Source: Neonectria sp. B-13
Taxonomy: Eukaryota; Ascomycota; Sordariomycetes; Hypocreales; Nectriaceae
Direction of reading: 5' to 3'
NCBI GenBank assembly: GCA_002682825.1
Contig: NOKP01000028.1
Location: 124,001-188,000 of the forward strand
DNA length: 64,000 bases
Positions 10,350 through 21,032 of this stretch are shown here, one piece after another. A model generated the notes under the pieces. It did not search any database, was not told the DNA's origin, and worked only from the letters and a program-made list of their open reading frames with translations. The number at the start of each line of letters is the position of its first letter. The first letter of the stretch is position 1. The position numbers were made by a program, and so were the translations under genes.

Positions 10350-12227
10350 ATTGGCGAGGTAGGCAAAGAACTTGAGGTTGGCATAAGTCAGAAGCACTCT
10401 GCGATCTCTCGGTTGTTTAGTGAAATCTTACCAGGATATAGTAACAGAGAGTCTTATAGAAGATGGTGTGGTAGTGATAGTTTGGTGTAGAGAGGTGATA
10501 GAGATAATGAAGAGAGCAAGGACGGCCAGAGGCGGGCCTCTTTATATCTCCCGTACTTGCTTGGGGAGCCTGGCGGTGCTGCGACTGTCGAGCAAAAATG
10601 TCTCCCTTGAAGCCTTCACTTTTCTTGCAACTGTCCTTCTCTCCCGCTGCAAATTCGCATCGAATTGTGGCTTCACATGCTTCAGTCTTGCTACCGAAAG
10701 GACTGAGACACAGAGTAGTCTATGACATAACTACTCGCATTAGCTTGTAAGAGAATAAGAGACTATACGGCCTCATGGTCAAGTGAGCTTCTCTTTTGGG
10801 AACAAAAGCAGTATAATTCGTATAAGAAAGCCTCTTGGCAAGAAATCTTGACCTTCAGCCCCTACTACGCCTCCTCGGGAATTGCGGACGTCAACGCGAT
10901 TTCAAGGGATGACTGTCATCCTCATTGGCAAAGAAGAAGAGTGTGTACAAGTACCTCGATTCCTCTATCATTTACACTGGTCGATCTGTACTGCAACAAT
11001 GACTTCGGAACTCGGATTGACATCTTATTGTGGGATCAGGTGGCAAGTCTTGAATATCATGCAACTAACGTTTATAATCCCTGAGGAGGTGTTGTGCTAC
11101 CACCTCCCAGGTTAGGTATAAGGGCCTCTTTTTGGGTTACATAGTTTTGTAGAGGCGGCCGCCTCGTATTCCGCTAAACGATTATTTTACATCATCCAAG
11201 TGGACTGCAGAGTCGATCACCTCACTGGTCGTCTAGACCCCCTTTTGGGTTAGTTTGGTAGAGGCGCCTCGTGCTCCGCCGATCGATTATTTTACACCAC
11301 CAAGTGGAATGCAAGGTCGATCTCGGGAGAGATTTGTGTGTTGTGAAGACTGATTGGGAAAGCTGCAAGCCCGAAAGGGAAGCGGCGTGATGCCTGCCGA
11401 TATCATTGTATGGTTTTTACATCCTTACGGAAATACACACGTCATTGATCCACCAACATCACTCTGGGTTGGTGGCATACACACACATCACCACACCTTG
11501 ATTGGGGAAATGGATCTAAACAGATACCTCTATTTGAATAGCTTGGGAACATAGAATGATGTGGGTGCAAGACTGAGGAGCTCTCAGTTCATTCTGGAGT
11601 AGGAACTATCCCAATCCAAGGGAAGCTAGACGATAAACGATCCCCTTCAGAGCATGCCTGTCGTTTTAATCCGTCATAGCTCTAAGAAGAAGAGATAGCC
11701 GCAGTGAAGCTCAGCACTTCTGCACAAACATCTCACTGGCAAATATGCAACCGAAGTGTTATGAATCGCAGAGCAAGTGACCAGAGATGACGACTAAATC
11801 TTTAATAATCCTCTTGAAAGCATTTGGAGTAACAACTAAAATACAGCCTCAATTTCTATACAGTGCCTCTAATCGTTTACTCAGAGGAACTAGCTAGAAT
11901 ATTAGGCACCCGAAGTTAGATTCTAGTTCAGCAGGACATGGCCCGTTGCATTTCCATGATAATTGTGACCCCTTCGCTCCAGAATCACGTAGGGCAGAAT
12001 ACCCCCTTAATGGCCGAGCCTAAATAAGTAAGCCGTGCAAATCGGGGTACATACATGAGATTACGGTCTGTTGTTCCGTTGTCTACCATTGATACGACAG
12101 GACAAAAGCAGCAGCGCACCTGGAATGCTTACCTCAGTTCTTCCATCCATCCCAATGCCTGTCGCTAAACCCCCGATAGTTATATTAATTGTACTGACCG
12201 AGTAAGACCATTTGTACTTAAGTGGTG
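10350..12227. other. Intergenic region with a degenerate duplication
   Basis: About 1.9 kb without a supported gene. It contains the promoter of the secreted-protein gene and the duplication at 11126-11322, listed separately. Frames such as 10848-11084 have no motif. Confidence 0.55.
11126..11322. repeat. Degenerate direct duplication, unit about 90-110 bp
   Basis: Copy 1 (about 11126-11218) and copy 2 (about 11240-11322) share, in order, a CTTTTTGGGTTA-like start, GTAGAGGCG, GCCTCGT, CCGC, CGATTATTTTACA, CCAAGTGGA and GTCGATC. Differences are small indels and substitutions. Neither copy is coding. It could be a decayed mobile-element end or a local duplication. Confidence 0.75.
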
Positions 12228-12554
12228 CTACAGCCGACATTGCCAGGGTCTCCGGACCTCGGAGCCGACGTCGATGCAGTGACAGTTGCCTGTAAACGTG
12301 TCAGTGCTCAAGGGCCAATTGGAATTAGTCCAACCTTTCAAATCGTGGTTTCCTCCCTCATCCAAGCTCCCAGTCGAAGCAATTGCATTTCCTTTCAAGT
12401 TAATTGAGCTTATCAAAGATCCAACGCGCCACCCATCCTCACCCCATTTAATCCAGGCAACAAGGACCGATCGTGTTAAGATGAAGTAGAGTATTTCAGA
12501 CAATACATGTTGCCGAGGTACAAATCCTTCGTTCATTTTGTTGGCAGGCACCAA
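12228..12554 (-). CDS. Doubtful small ORF, possible exon of a secreted protein
   Basis: Open frame of 108 residues. The second half reads protein-like (SINLKGNAIASTGSLDEGG, then a segment with two close cysteines, NCHC). The start lacks a signal peptide and the 3' end may be spliced, since an alternative frame reads GDPGNVGCSTT before a stop. No family recognised. Real coding status is uncertain. Confidence 0.22.
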   Translation of the reverse strand: MVPANKMNEGFVPRQHVLSEILYFILTRSVLVAWIKWGEDGWRVGSLISSINLKGNAIASTGSLDEGGNHDLKGWTNSNWPLSTDTFTGNCHCIDVGSEVRRPWQCRL

Positions 12555-13120
12555 GATATGAGGCCTCCTACAGGTGGAATAATCAATCCGTTACCAACCT
12601 CAGCGCGTGGGCTGAAAGTCGCTCATACGTCATAACCTGAATACTACGGAGAGGACTTACCACTACAGGGCCTATGATGGAATATCCCCAAGGCAGGTGA
12701 CGGTTAGAGCTCCGGAAGCGCGAACAGTGCTTACTGCTCATGACCCCGGAACCTGATTCCTCGCTTCGGCTTTCTACTCACGCACCGACGCCTGGGGTAA
12801 CGAAGGTGGTGATCCACTCGGCAGCACCCTGTTTTATCAGATCATCTTATCTCTAGTCATAGTCTAGCGGCCGGATGAGTCGGCTTAATAACACAGGCTT
12901 GAGAACCTCTTATTAAACCTTTGTCTTAGTCCGGCTTTAGCGTGGGGCTCAAGTTTACAACAAAGGTAGTTCCGCAATAAACTCCGATTTCGAATGGGAA
13001 AGAGGAGTCATTATACCGAACAATCCTGAGGAGTTTGGATCCACGAACTTGCGATCACGATACATTGCATTTTCCTTAGCTGTCCCACTCCATGCCTAAT
13101 ACGCCTCCTAGCAGCTGTTT
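12555..13120. other. Intergenic, no supported gene
   Basis: No coding signal, RNA gene or repeat seen. Confidence 0.5.
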
Positions 13121-13406
13121 CTAAGAGCACTCCTTCAGGCAAGCCTGTTGGATTGGGACGATGCATAAGCCATTGCTCAGCCCTGTGTTGTGGCAGTCTG
13201 TCGCCTTCTTCCCTAAAACACACGCTTTGTAGTCCGTATATCCATAGCAATCGCCGCGAACCTGAAGGTTGTTGCCGTCTGTAGGCAAAGCGAAGCCCAG
13301 AGTTGATAAGGCCACGGCGGCGATGAGGAGTTTCTTGGCAGTGTTAGTAACGTAAGCTGTGATACTAAGGCCTAATACTCCTGCGACTTACAGACGGGGA
13401 GAACAT
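13121..13406 (-). CDS. Very small secreted cysteine-rich protein (75 residues)
   Basis: Two exons, 13406-13392 and 13333-13121. The intron begins GTAAGT, carries the branch-point-like TTACTAAC and ends AAG. Splicing fuses MFSPS to KLLIAAVALSTLGFALP, which makes a textbook signal peptide, so I prefer it to the internal ATG. The mature ~53 residues contain six cysteines (DCYGY, KACVL, TDCHN, GLCIV, QACLK, ECS), suggesting three disulphides. No family recognised. The architecture resembles small antimicrobial or effector-type secreted peptides; function is not inferable. Confidence 0.68.
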
Positions 13407-14346
13407 GATGAAAGCTCAGGGGAATTCCGCTGGCGTACGTTCTTTGTGCAGTATAGAAGTAATGGAAGGAATTCTTGACGGATTCCAGTGAAAGATTAAG
13501 GGGATGGCCATGACTATTTATGTGAAACGATGAGCCACGAGCGTGGGGGTATATTATGGTATAATTAGTCCTTGCACTGCAAATATTTATGGCACAATTA
13601 TCAATCTGATGAATCGGCTGGGGCCCACACAGCGACGAACCGATCCCTGTCTCAGCTGCCATGCGAGGCGGTGCCGAACAGCTGATTGATAAGATCAGAT
13701 TAGCTGGTTGATGAAGTGACAGCATATGCTAGCAGAGCAGGGATCCAGGTTAAAGTGCGTCGGCAGGGTAAGCGCTATCTTCAAGCCGTCCTAGCCGGAA
13801 CTACACTCGCCTGGAACGCGGACATGTCGAAGTAACTGCAACAGGTTGAACATGTACGTAACGATTACGGTAAGTTTTTCTTTCACCCCGGACAGTATTA
13901 ATCGACCTTGGCCAACCACATTTGGCCAGTGCCATCATGTTTAGAGGGGGGGAAGTATGCATAGTTGTTACCTGATGGCTCGAATGGGATAACTTTCTCT
14001 TCACGATTAATACTTGACACAACATAGAAACTCAACGCAATGCCCCGATGGCAAAGGCGGCGGTGTCGTTCGTCGTGGCGAGGCCCAATGTAGACAGCAT
14101 TATGGCCTGAGCAGGGCAGCGTGATGGCCCAGTGGAGCAGCATTATGGCCAGGGCAGAGCGGCATTATGGCTACGTAGGGTCACCCTATCCGCGCGCCCC
14201 CACACCATGTATACTGTGTGCATGCGCCGTGTGTGTTCCATCACTACATGCAGCTCCGTCGAAGGATCTCAGTTGATGCAAAGAGGATAAACATTCGTAG
14301 AAATGTTGTTTTCGGTTCTAGCCTGTCGTCGCTGTTCGCATCCAAG
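13407..14346. other. Intergenic, with short GCATTATGGC repeats
   Basis: No supported gene. Near 14093-14180 a short phrase, AGCAGCATTATGGCC and variants, occurs three to four times in about 90 bases. Otherwise unremarkable. Confidence 0.5.
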
Positions 14347-15373
14347 TTAAGCTAGCTCAGATCCATTCTCCTCCGAAAACAGCCGATAGATGCTTCTAAA
14401 GTCCTTGCCTTTACACTTCTCACTTTCAACAGCTCGGCTGAACAAGTCTTGAACCACAGGTGCCAGGACACTCTTGGCGTTGAGTTGTTGACTTAGCTCA
14501 ATCGACATGTCGAGCACGCCTCGACACAGTTCTGTTGTGAAGCCTCCTTCGAAGTCGTTGGCGGAGGACGCGATAGGAGAAATGCCTTTGACAGGATTCT
14601 GTTCCCGGCTGTTACGCGACATTCCCGTCGAGACGTTGATGACTCCTGCCAGGACAACAGGGTCTAGCCCGTATAACCGCCCCATGTTCATCCCTTCACA
14701 AACTCCAATCATGTTGACAGCCGAGAGGTAGTTATTGATCAGCTTCGTTGCCAACCCAGCACCAGTTCCGCCACAATGAAAGATGCTTTCGGGCTTTCCC
14801 ATGTTGACAATGACAGACTTGACTTGCTCAAACACTTCTGGGCTGCTGCCAACCATGAAAGTTAGCGTGCCGGCGTTGGCGCCGCCCACACCTCCAGAGA
14901 CCGGCGCATCGGCGAAAACTCCGAGTCCCGACTGTTTTACGGCCTCTCCAATGTGCTGTGATGTCTCAACATCAATTGTTGAACAATCAATGAAAGTTTT
15001 GTTCTCTACTTTCTCCGAGGAATCAAGGGAGAGAAGGCCAGTGCGGGGGTTGGTGAACACCTCGCGAACATGCTCTCCCCTGGGGAGCATGGTTATAATG
15101 ATATCCTAATATCTCATCAATGATCTATGATACAACTGAAGGATCTGAACGACTCACGCTTTTCATGCAAATCTCCCTGGCGCTCGTCACCACCTGGATG
15201 TCGCCGGGAGTTTCAGCAACCCATTGATCACGACGTTCTGCAACAACCTCGCACACGTATAGGGTCGAGCCTTCCGGAATTTTCGCTCTCAAGTTCTTGG
15301 CCATACCGCAGCCCATAACTCCAAGTCCGATGAAGCCATACGACCTTGCGGGTGAGGTCGTCTGGTCGGCCAT
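14347..15373 (-). CDS. NAD(P)-binding 3-hydroxyisobutyrate / beta-hydroxyacid dehydrogenase
   Basis: Cytosolic or mitochondrial oxidoreductase of the 6-phosphogluconate/3-hydroxyisobutyrate dehydrogenase family, which interconverts beta-hydroxyacids and semialdehydes. Exons 15373-15158 and 15105-14347 give 324 residues, close to the family norm. The Rossmann signature GFIGLGVMGCGMAKNL lies at residues 13-28. The substrate loop DAPVSGGVGGANAGTLT and the catalytic-lysine helix GTGAGLATKLINNYL are intact. The C-terminal NAD_binding_11 region follows. Exon 1 ends AGC before GTGAGT and exon 2 begins DIIITMLPRG. The specific substrate cannot be deduced. It lies beside a metallo-hydrolase and a CMD-family gene, so a hydroxyacid or semialdehyde step in the same pathway is plausible. 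Confidence 0.9.
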
Positions 15374-15897
15374 GATCAAGTTCTGCGACAGAGACCGGTT
15401 GTAGACACTGAAGGCTAGGCGACTGGTAATGAAGAAACTTGGGGGCAACACAAGGGTGTTAATGGACGTGATCAGTAATGTTGTCTTAATCAAGCATTTG
15501 TATGAAGAATTAAAGTAGATATCAAGTTGCCTATCTGGTTTGGGGTAATCGCAGCAGTAGTTGGGGATTGAACTCAGTTGGAGAGGCGTAGTGTGGGTCA
15601 GCCCATCTGGTGCGGGCATTTAAAGATGGGGTTGAAACTGATGGAACACCGCCTATCTTTGCCTTGAACGGCGAGTACTTGGATTCTACCAAAACTGAGA
15701 CTAGCTATTAAACATGGCATTGGGGGTGAAAACAAATTCACCAAAGCATTAGTGAGCCCGCTTTAGAATATCAATCGTTTCTTCTGTGGCCGCAAACCAA
15801 GGTACGGATGAAGATGCGGGAGGAATCACACCCTCGTCTATCATGTATCTAACAAGTCTAGTCAATTGCCAATATCACTACCTATGCGCATCTAGAG
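15374..15897. other. Intergenic: promoter of the hydroxyacid dehydrogenase gene
   Basis: It separates the dehydrogenase start from the stop of the upstream metallo-hydrolase gene. No additional gene or clear motif repeat seen. Confidence 0.5.
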
Positions 15898-16881
15898 CTA
15901 CAGTGAACCAGGAAAAAATCTGCCTCCCTTTCTCGCTTGATTCGCCCACCCAGCATCGTGAGCAAAGATGACTTCCACATGGCCCAAGTCACCCGGATCC
16001 TCTAGGGTATCCCTAATGGCCGCAATTGTTCTCTCAGCCAAAGCTTTATCTTTATGAATACAGCACACAGCGCCACCATACTCTCGGTCAATCCATGTAG
16101 CAACGTCTTTCTCGCCGGTCAAAATTCGCTCGTCGTGACACGCATCTCCAGCAAGATAGACGTGCTTCCCGTCTTCTAGGCGGCAGAGAAGGTTGATATG
16201 GCCGTCAAGGTGACCAGGAGCCGAGACTATGTACACACTCCCGTCGTTGAAGATATCCAACACTGCTTCGAAACGGCCCTTTCGCTGCCACGGCTTTTCA
16301 AAATGGTGAGCAAGTTGTTGAGTCCGGGGCTCAAGGTAAATGACATCTTCATCAGGTGGCGGCGTATTAGGAAGACCGGCTGAGGGCAGTTCAATAGTTC
16401 TCTTCAGGTCGAGCATGCCCTTTTCGAAATGGTTATGACTTCCGACACCGCTCACTCTGCTGGAATCGATCAAGTCAACTGCCCCTGGCCCGACGACGTA
16501 GGTAGAGTTAGGGTAGTCCGACGGCATGCCGACATGATCCCAGTGAAGATGACTGAAAACAACCATATCAACATCATCAGGCGTGAGGCCACCCAAGGCA
16601 AGAGATGCCACAGTGTCAGGCTCTCCGGAAAGTGGTTGACGCGTCATCGCATGTTTGTAGATTGGCTTCGGGTAGTCCTCGAGCCTCCGCCGAATACCAA
16701 GGTCAAAGACCAGCCGAGTTGTATGTTGGGTGTCATGACTTGTATGTTGAATCAAGAAAGAAAGTGACGGCACTGTCCTTTTCGTCGAAGGGTCGTCGAG
16801 CGGCGTGACAAAGAACCGCTCAGGCAAAGTGAGATAACCAGCTGACAGCGCGTGGACGGAGACAGAACCGTGGGCATACAT
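15898..16881 (-). CDS. Metallo-beta-lactamase-fold hydrolase, lactonase type (MBL1)
   Basis: Zinc hydrolase of the metallo-beta-lactamase superfamily, most like the N-acyl-homoserine-lactonase-type group (lactone or ester opening). Single exon of 327 residues from the ATG at 16881 (context ATCAAAATG); no ATG lies further upstream in frame. The zinc motif HLHWDHVG is complete. Downstream SAPGHLDGHINLL supplies a metal His, AGDACHDE the bridging Asp, and IFAHDAGW the last His. The start of the chain (GSVSVHALSAGYLTLPERFF) is typical of fungal members. It is divergent from the CMD gene at 17359 across 477 bases, so the pair may be co-regulated. Substrate unknown. Confidence 0.9.
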   Translation of the reverse strand: MYAHGSVSVHALSAGYLTLPERFFVTPLDDPSTKRTVPSLSFLIQHTSHDTQHTTRLVFDLGIRRRLEDYPKPIYKHAMTRQPLSGEPDTVASLALGGLTPDDVDMVVFSHLHWDHVGMPSDYPNSTYVVGPGAVDLIDSSRVSGVGSHNHFEKGMLDLKRTIELPSAGLPNTPPPDEDVIYLEPRTQQLAHHFEKPWQRKGRFEAVLDIFNDGSVYIVSAPGHLDGHINLLCRLEDGKHVYLAGDACHDERILTGEKDVATWIDREYGGAVCCIHKDKALAERTIAAIRDTLEDPGDLGHVEVIFAHDAGWANQARKGGRFFPGSL

Positions 16882-17358
16882 TTTGATGTTGGGCTTCAAT
16901 AGAAGAGGCGATTTAAAGAATTTCAACAAAAAGACATAGATCCGGTCAGGGAGTCACAATCAAATACCTAGCCCGTACGAGAGGGTCATTGAATTTTGCA
17001 GAATCATGCTGTGAGCTTGTTGCCCGCTACCGACCGGGCTCGGGTTTCCCCAAATGGAAAGCAAAAGCTACTCCAACTAATTGATGATCCGAGTGAAAAG
17101 CCTATTAGACATCAAACCACACCTTTTACAGTGATTGAATTGCTTATGTGCCCGTTGGGGAGACCTCAGCATGCTCAAGTGTTGGGGCTTTATTGGAGAA
17201 GAAAAGAGTCTTGGCACGGCCCTTGGAGGCATTGGGGATACAATTCGCCTCATTGTATAAAAAACGGCTTATAGTCTAATAAGTATAAGCTTCTCCAATT
17301 GCTCTAGAATAACCCTTACTCAAGCCGTCATAATAAATTTCCACATTATCTCGCCAAG
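16882..17358. promoter_or_regulatory. Divergent promoter between MBL1 and the CMD gene
   Basis: A 477-base region between two divergently read enzyme genes. It is positioned to drive both. I do not see a strong repeated operator inside it. Confidence 0.5.
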
Positions 17359-17939
17359 ATGTCGACTGACAAGCAATTCGATAAGCTGCACACGGACATG
17401 TTCGAGCTTGGTCTCCAGAACCGTCGCGAGGTGGTCGGAAACGCCTACGTCGACGCCGCCCTTCGAAACGGTTCAAGCGAATTCGCGTATCCCAGTCAGC
17501 AGCTCGTTACCGAGTAAGTTACTCCATACGCCCCTAGTCTGCCCCCATTGCTCACAGGATCAAAGATGGTGCTGGGGTAATGTCTGGTCTCGCCCTGGAC
17601 TGGAGCGCAAGCAGCGCAGTCTCTTGAGTACGTGCCTTCAAACCAGTCGTTGGGGTCTCTGAAAGTTGGGGTATTAACGCTAGTATTGTAGACATCGGCA
17701 TGTTAATCGCGCTGAAGAGCTGGCCTGAGCTGGGCATCCATGTCCGCGGTGCTCTGAACAACGGCTTGACCGAGTTGGAGATCCGTGAGGCCGTCCTCCA
17801 TGCCACCATCTACTGCGGAGTACCTGCCGGGGTGGAGGCAATGAAGGTAGCCGAAAAGACCATAAACGACATGGTTTCTAAGGGAGAGCATAAGAGGGAG
17901 CTGGCTGAGGTATCGCCACAGGCCAAGAGCAGTAGCTAA
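17359..17939 (+). CDS. Carboxymuconolactone decarboxylase (CMD) family protein
   Basis: Member of the CMD/AhpD-like alpha-helical family. The founding enzyme decarboxylates 4-carboxymuconolactone in the beta-ketoadipate pathway. Exons 17359-17513, 17566-17627 and 17692-17939 give 154 residues. The second exon must start after CAAAG at 17565 to give the conserved run [18 protein letters not shown] followed by [13 protein letters not shown]. The C-terminal signature [16 protein letters not shown] and [14 protein letters not shown] is complete. It is small and soluble, and lies head-to-head with MBL1. Fungal paralogs of this family often act on non-protocatechuate substrates, so the exact reaction is open. 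Confidence 0.9.
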
Positions 17940-18690
17940 ATACCTAAATTGGGACACATTGGGCTATACACTCTGTTACATGTTCCATCTGAGAAATGAA
18001 TAAGGTGGAATAAACTAAGAAATACATCTGTGATTTATGCCGTACAGGAAAATTACACAATCGACTTGATCAATTCAACAACCCTAGAACGTGTTTGGTC
18101 TTAAGTCGCCAGCCAGCGACAAGTGAGATCCCCAAGATTCTCTCCTACGCTAGACTCACACGGTAGTGGACTTGTCACCTAGCCCAAAGTGATATCGTAG
18201 CACTATACTCAACGAAAGATGGGGTAAAAGAAAGGGGACGAAAGTGTCTCGTTGGTTCAAGCCAACAAGCCCTCGATGGCCGACCAGTGTTCCAGACCGA
18301 CCACCTCCTCGCTTCGATGACATCCATCACGACCTAACATACCCTGTCCGCACTTTCAATCTCCGCATGACCTGCGCTGGGACTGTTAGTCTCTCCGCAT
18401 TCTCCCCGCAAACTTCTCTAGCTCTGGATACTGACCAGCCCAGCGCACCTGGCCCCGGATTTTCTCCCCCATTTTATTGACCACCCCCCACTCCCTTGGA
18501 GTCTGGCAGGGAATGTGTGGGGAGCAGGGGCTGTATACAGCAAGTCGAATGATTCTCTATACGGTATTTACTTGGCGTTGATACTCGTTTTGGTCTGAAG
18601 AAGATATAAACTACGTCCTGTGCTCTTGTACCAGTTGCCTCGATTTCTCACCTCATCAATTTGCTGCATCGTGACAGTTACTCAGCAGCA
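17940..18690. other. Intergenic: promoter of MFS transporter 1
   Basis: No gene seen. A pyrimidine-rich segment lies at about 18390-18500, and the last 60 bases before the MFS start are typical leader sequence. Confidence 0.5.
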
Positions 18691-20428
18691 ATGGCTAACA
18701 CAAGTACGCGATATAACTTTTTAGTTATTTTCTTTGTTGCTCTGGGCTCCTTCACCTACGGCTTCAACTCTGCGATCAGTGGCTCAGTTCTAGGTCTCTC
18801 ATCCTTTTTGAACTACTTCAACTTGAGCACCACTGGCTCAAATGCCACCAAAGGCAATCATCTGATCGGAGGTTAGTCCCGTTACACATAGGTTCCGTGT
18901 CATTTTAAACAGAGAAAAGAACCTAATCAAGCTGAGTGATTAGCAAACAATGGTCTCTTCGCAGGCGGTGGAATCATCGGGTGCCTCCTCGTTCCCTGGT
19001 TGCTTGATGCTTCCGGACGCCGTACTGCTATTCAGATCACGTCCTTGATCTGCGTCATCTCCGCGGCTCTTCAGGCGGGATCCATGCATATTGGTATGCT
19101 CCTGGCTGGTCGTTTTCTGAATGGCATCGGCGTCGGCATGATGGATGTGGCTGTTCCTATCTACCAGTCGGAAATCTCACCCGCCAAAGTCCGAGGTCGC
19201 ATGGTTGGATCGCACGGTTTCCTTGTTGTGGTTGGATATGTAAGCCTACCCCCTAGAACCGTCAATTCATCCGTGTCCTAACCATCCCTGTGTGCTAGGC
19301 CTTGGCTGGGTGGGCTGGCTACGGATGCTTTTTTATTACGAACGCAGCGCTTCAGTGGCGCTTGTGCCTCGCATTCCAGATTGTCGCCCCGATGCTTCTC
19401 CTGGCTGGCTCTCCTTGGATGCCAGAGTCGCCGAGATGGTTGTGCAAAATGGGGAAAATTACAGCTGCCCGTCAGATCCTCGAGAAACTTCACCCGGATG
19501 GCCAACACGAAGGCAACTCTTTTGCCGAGAACGAACTACAACAAATATGCAAGCAGCTGGAGATTGAGAACCATGGAGCCACATCCCACGGATGGCGACA
19601 AGCATTTTCCCAAAAGTCTTTCCGTAAGAGGCTTCTATACGGATTCTTCGTCCAGTAAGAACCCACATGGTCTGAATTAGAGTGTACTTACTAACTATGG
19701 CAAACAGATGCATCGCTCAGTCGACTGGCGTTCTCGTCGTAAACAACTATCAGATTATTCTGTACAACGGTCTGGGTCTTCACGGATCCATCTCTCTCCT
19801 CCTTTACGCCTGTTACAACTCTCTGGCAGCGTTCATGAACTTTGTCAACAGCCTGATTCTAGATCGCTGGGGACGAATTCGCATCATGGTCATCGGACTC
19901 ATCGGCTGCTCGCTATCGCTGTCTGGATTCACCGCCATGGTTGCTGAATTTGTGGGAACAAACAACAAGATCGGTAACGGATTCGGAGTCTTCTTCTTGT
20001 ACCTCTTTGTGTTCTTCTACGGGGGCAGCATGGATGCCTCCTCGTACGTCTACTGCGCTGAGATCTTCCCGACTTCGATTCGCGCCCATGGCGTCGGCTT
20101 CAGTGTATCTGGCCTCTTCATCATGACGCTCATCTACACGCAGACCGCTCCGACGGCCTTCGAGAATGTCGGATGGAAGTTCTATCTCATCTTCATTATT
20201 ATTCCCTGGATCGGAGCCTTCGTCATGGCCAAGTACTTTCCCGAGACGGCCGGACTTACGTTGGAGGAGATTGCGGTTCTGTTTGACGATGAGGCGGCAC
20301 CAAACCCTGCCATCTCTGGAGACTTCAAGGCACCAGTTGTGGACGAAGTGTTCAACGCTACGCACTCTTCCTTGAGCACCAAGGCTCGGGATGCTGATGC
20401 GGAACATGCTGAGATGCGCGACATGTAA
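18691..20428 (+). CDS. MFS sugar-porter-type transporter 1
   Basis: Twelve-segment plasma-membrane permease of the sugar-porter family (hexose/lactose-permease-like). Exons 18691-18871, 18965-19239, 19299-19654 and 19708-20428 give 510 residues. Family motifs are present: LAGRFLNGIGVGMMD, YQSEISPAKVRGRM, PESPRWL, DRWGRIRIM and the C-terminal PETAGLTLEEI. The tail is acidic and hydrophilic. Members in catabolic clusters often carry organic acids, glycosides or aromatic compounds rather than hexoses, so the cargo is not settled. A paralog with several shared intron positions lies at 32647-34642. Confidence 0.92.
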
Positions 20429-21032
20429 TGGGTGTATTTCAGTGGTTGTATCTGTGCAGATGGACATATTTGCAAGTTGGCACACTCTATTATAGATGTC
20501 TCGATTTGACTAGATAGCTTGAATACAATTTGAACGGTTGATTAGCCATAAACAACACAGCAGACGCGAAGTTGAAGCCTAGAAATAAAAATGCATTCCA
20601 CCCGTATTGTGGAATGAATCGACGTTTGTATCAATAGATGTACCTTCAAGCAGACCTCTTTAACCCCGAATGAATGACCCGCTGCAGGAACTTTCTCCGA
20701 GTAATTGTAGTGTCAGAACTTTTGCAAAGCCATCATGGCCATGTGGACAGTCGAATTTCTTCCCCAAAGGCCACGCAGCGTAGTCGACCTAGTGAAGAAC
20801 CCCTCCCCCACATTCCACAGTAACTAAATCTGTTCCCATCTGGTCGGAGCTAGCTGCGAAGTCTCCTCTCCCAATCTCGGTCACAGTGACGCAAAACTAA
20901 CCCAGCATCGTCTTTGGAAGTAAAAAGGACCAATTAATCCTGCTCATCCATATCCCACCCTTCTATCAACATCTTTAGTCCCCATTCCGCCACCACCTCG
21001 CCTCGTCCTATCAAGAGTCATCTACAATCAAA
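20429..21032. other. Intergenic: promoter of alcohol dehydrogenase 1
   Basis: No gene seen. The last 60 bases are CT-rich, as is common just upstream of fungal starts. Confidence 0.5.

Noticed and set aside
9930..10490. 186-residue plus-strand frame
   Set aside because: It lies antisense to the secreted cysteine-rich protein gene, which has a clear signal peptide.
13801..14143. Minus-strand frames of 74-81 residues
   Set aside because: Mutually overlapping, low-complexity ends, no motif.
14093..14180. GCATTATGGC short repeats as a CRISPR-like array
   Set aside because: Units are irregular and very short, with no constant spacer length, and the genome is eukaryotic.
16882..16929. Upstream extension of MBL1
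   Set aside because: The extension has no ATG; the ATG at 16881 has a good context and the family-typical N-terminus.
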